A DNA stretch of 5,088 nucleotides from RGIG1959 sp051877215 (GTDB taxonomy: Bacteria > Bacillota > Clostridia > Oscillospirales > Acutalibacteraceae). A program made the position numbers and the translations under genes. The stretch lies in contig JBJEIR010000039.1 in NCBI GenBank assembly GCA_051877215.1, positions 1 to 5,088 of the forward strand, given 5' to 3'. Below are positions 5,054-5,088 of the stretch, in pieces. The notes under the pieces were generated by a model, which was not told where the DNA came from, made no database searches, and worked only from the letters and a program-made list of their open reading frames with translations. Position 1 is the stretch's first letter; the number at the start of each line of letters is the position of its first letter.

Positions 5054-5088
5054 GATGTGAACCAATAAAAAGAGAAGTTTCAACCAAG

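Noticed and set aside
3983..5083. 366-codon minus-strand open frame across the surface-protein gene
   Set aside because: It runs antisense through a well-supported gene and through the terminator hairpin. It begins with a TTG without a visible ribosome site and has no recognisable domain. The codon pattern on the other strand explains the open frame.

Overview
The window looks like low-to-mid GC Gram-positive DNA, most likely from a gut-type clostridial (Oscillospiraceae/Ruminococcaceae-like) bacterium. That placement is inferred from strong AAGGAGG-type ribosome binding sites, Sec signal peptides, M23 peptidases with PcsB-like coiled coils, and a Thr-rich surface protein with a C-terminal anchor. 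No marker gene confirms it. All four genes are on the + strand.

Region 1 (1-3814) is a tandem array of three paralogous secreted cell-wall hydrolases. The first is cut by the left edge of the window and lacks roughly its first 126 residues; the second (1064-2353) and third (2450-3814) are complete. Each has, or in the first case is expected to have, a signal peptide, then a long coiled coil with a conserved Y-x-D-Y-L helix motif, a linker, and a C-terminal M23 (LytM-type) zinc peptidase domain. All zinc and catalytic residues are present in all three. The genes are 58 and 96 nt apart with no obvious internal promoter, so they are probably one operon. The second gap holds a long, very stable hairpin without a U-tract.

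Region 2 (3815-4093) is an AT-rich intergenic stretch. It holds a perfect extended -10 promoter, a 12-bp purine-rich direct repeat with a 22-bp period, and a strong inverted repeat that could be either a leader hairpin or an operator over a second promoter.

Region 3 (4094-4882) encodes a 262-aa secreted protein of unknown function. It has a signal peptide, a beta-rich ectodomain, a Thr/Ser/Ala stalk, a repeated AKTGEE motif and a C-terminal membrane helix with a Lys-rich tail. It has a near-consensus ribosome binding site and a textbook intrinsic terminator (4915-4952), which suggests a well-expressed single-gene unit. The last ~135 bases hold no gene, only a possible promoter for a gene outside the window.

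Together the window is a cell-envelope locus: three peptidoglycan endopeptidases that probably remodel the wall during growth or division, followed by an abundant-looking surface protein. No functional link between the hydrolases and the surface protein is shown by the sequence beyond adjacency.
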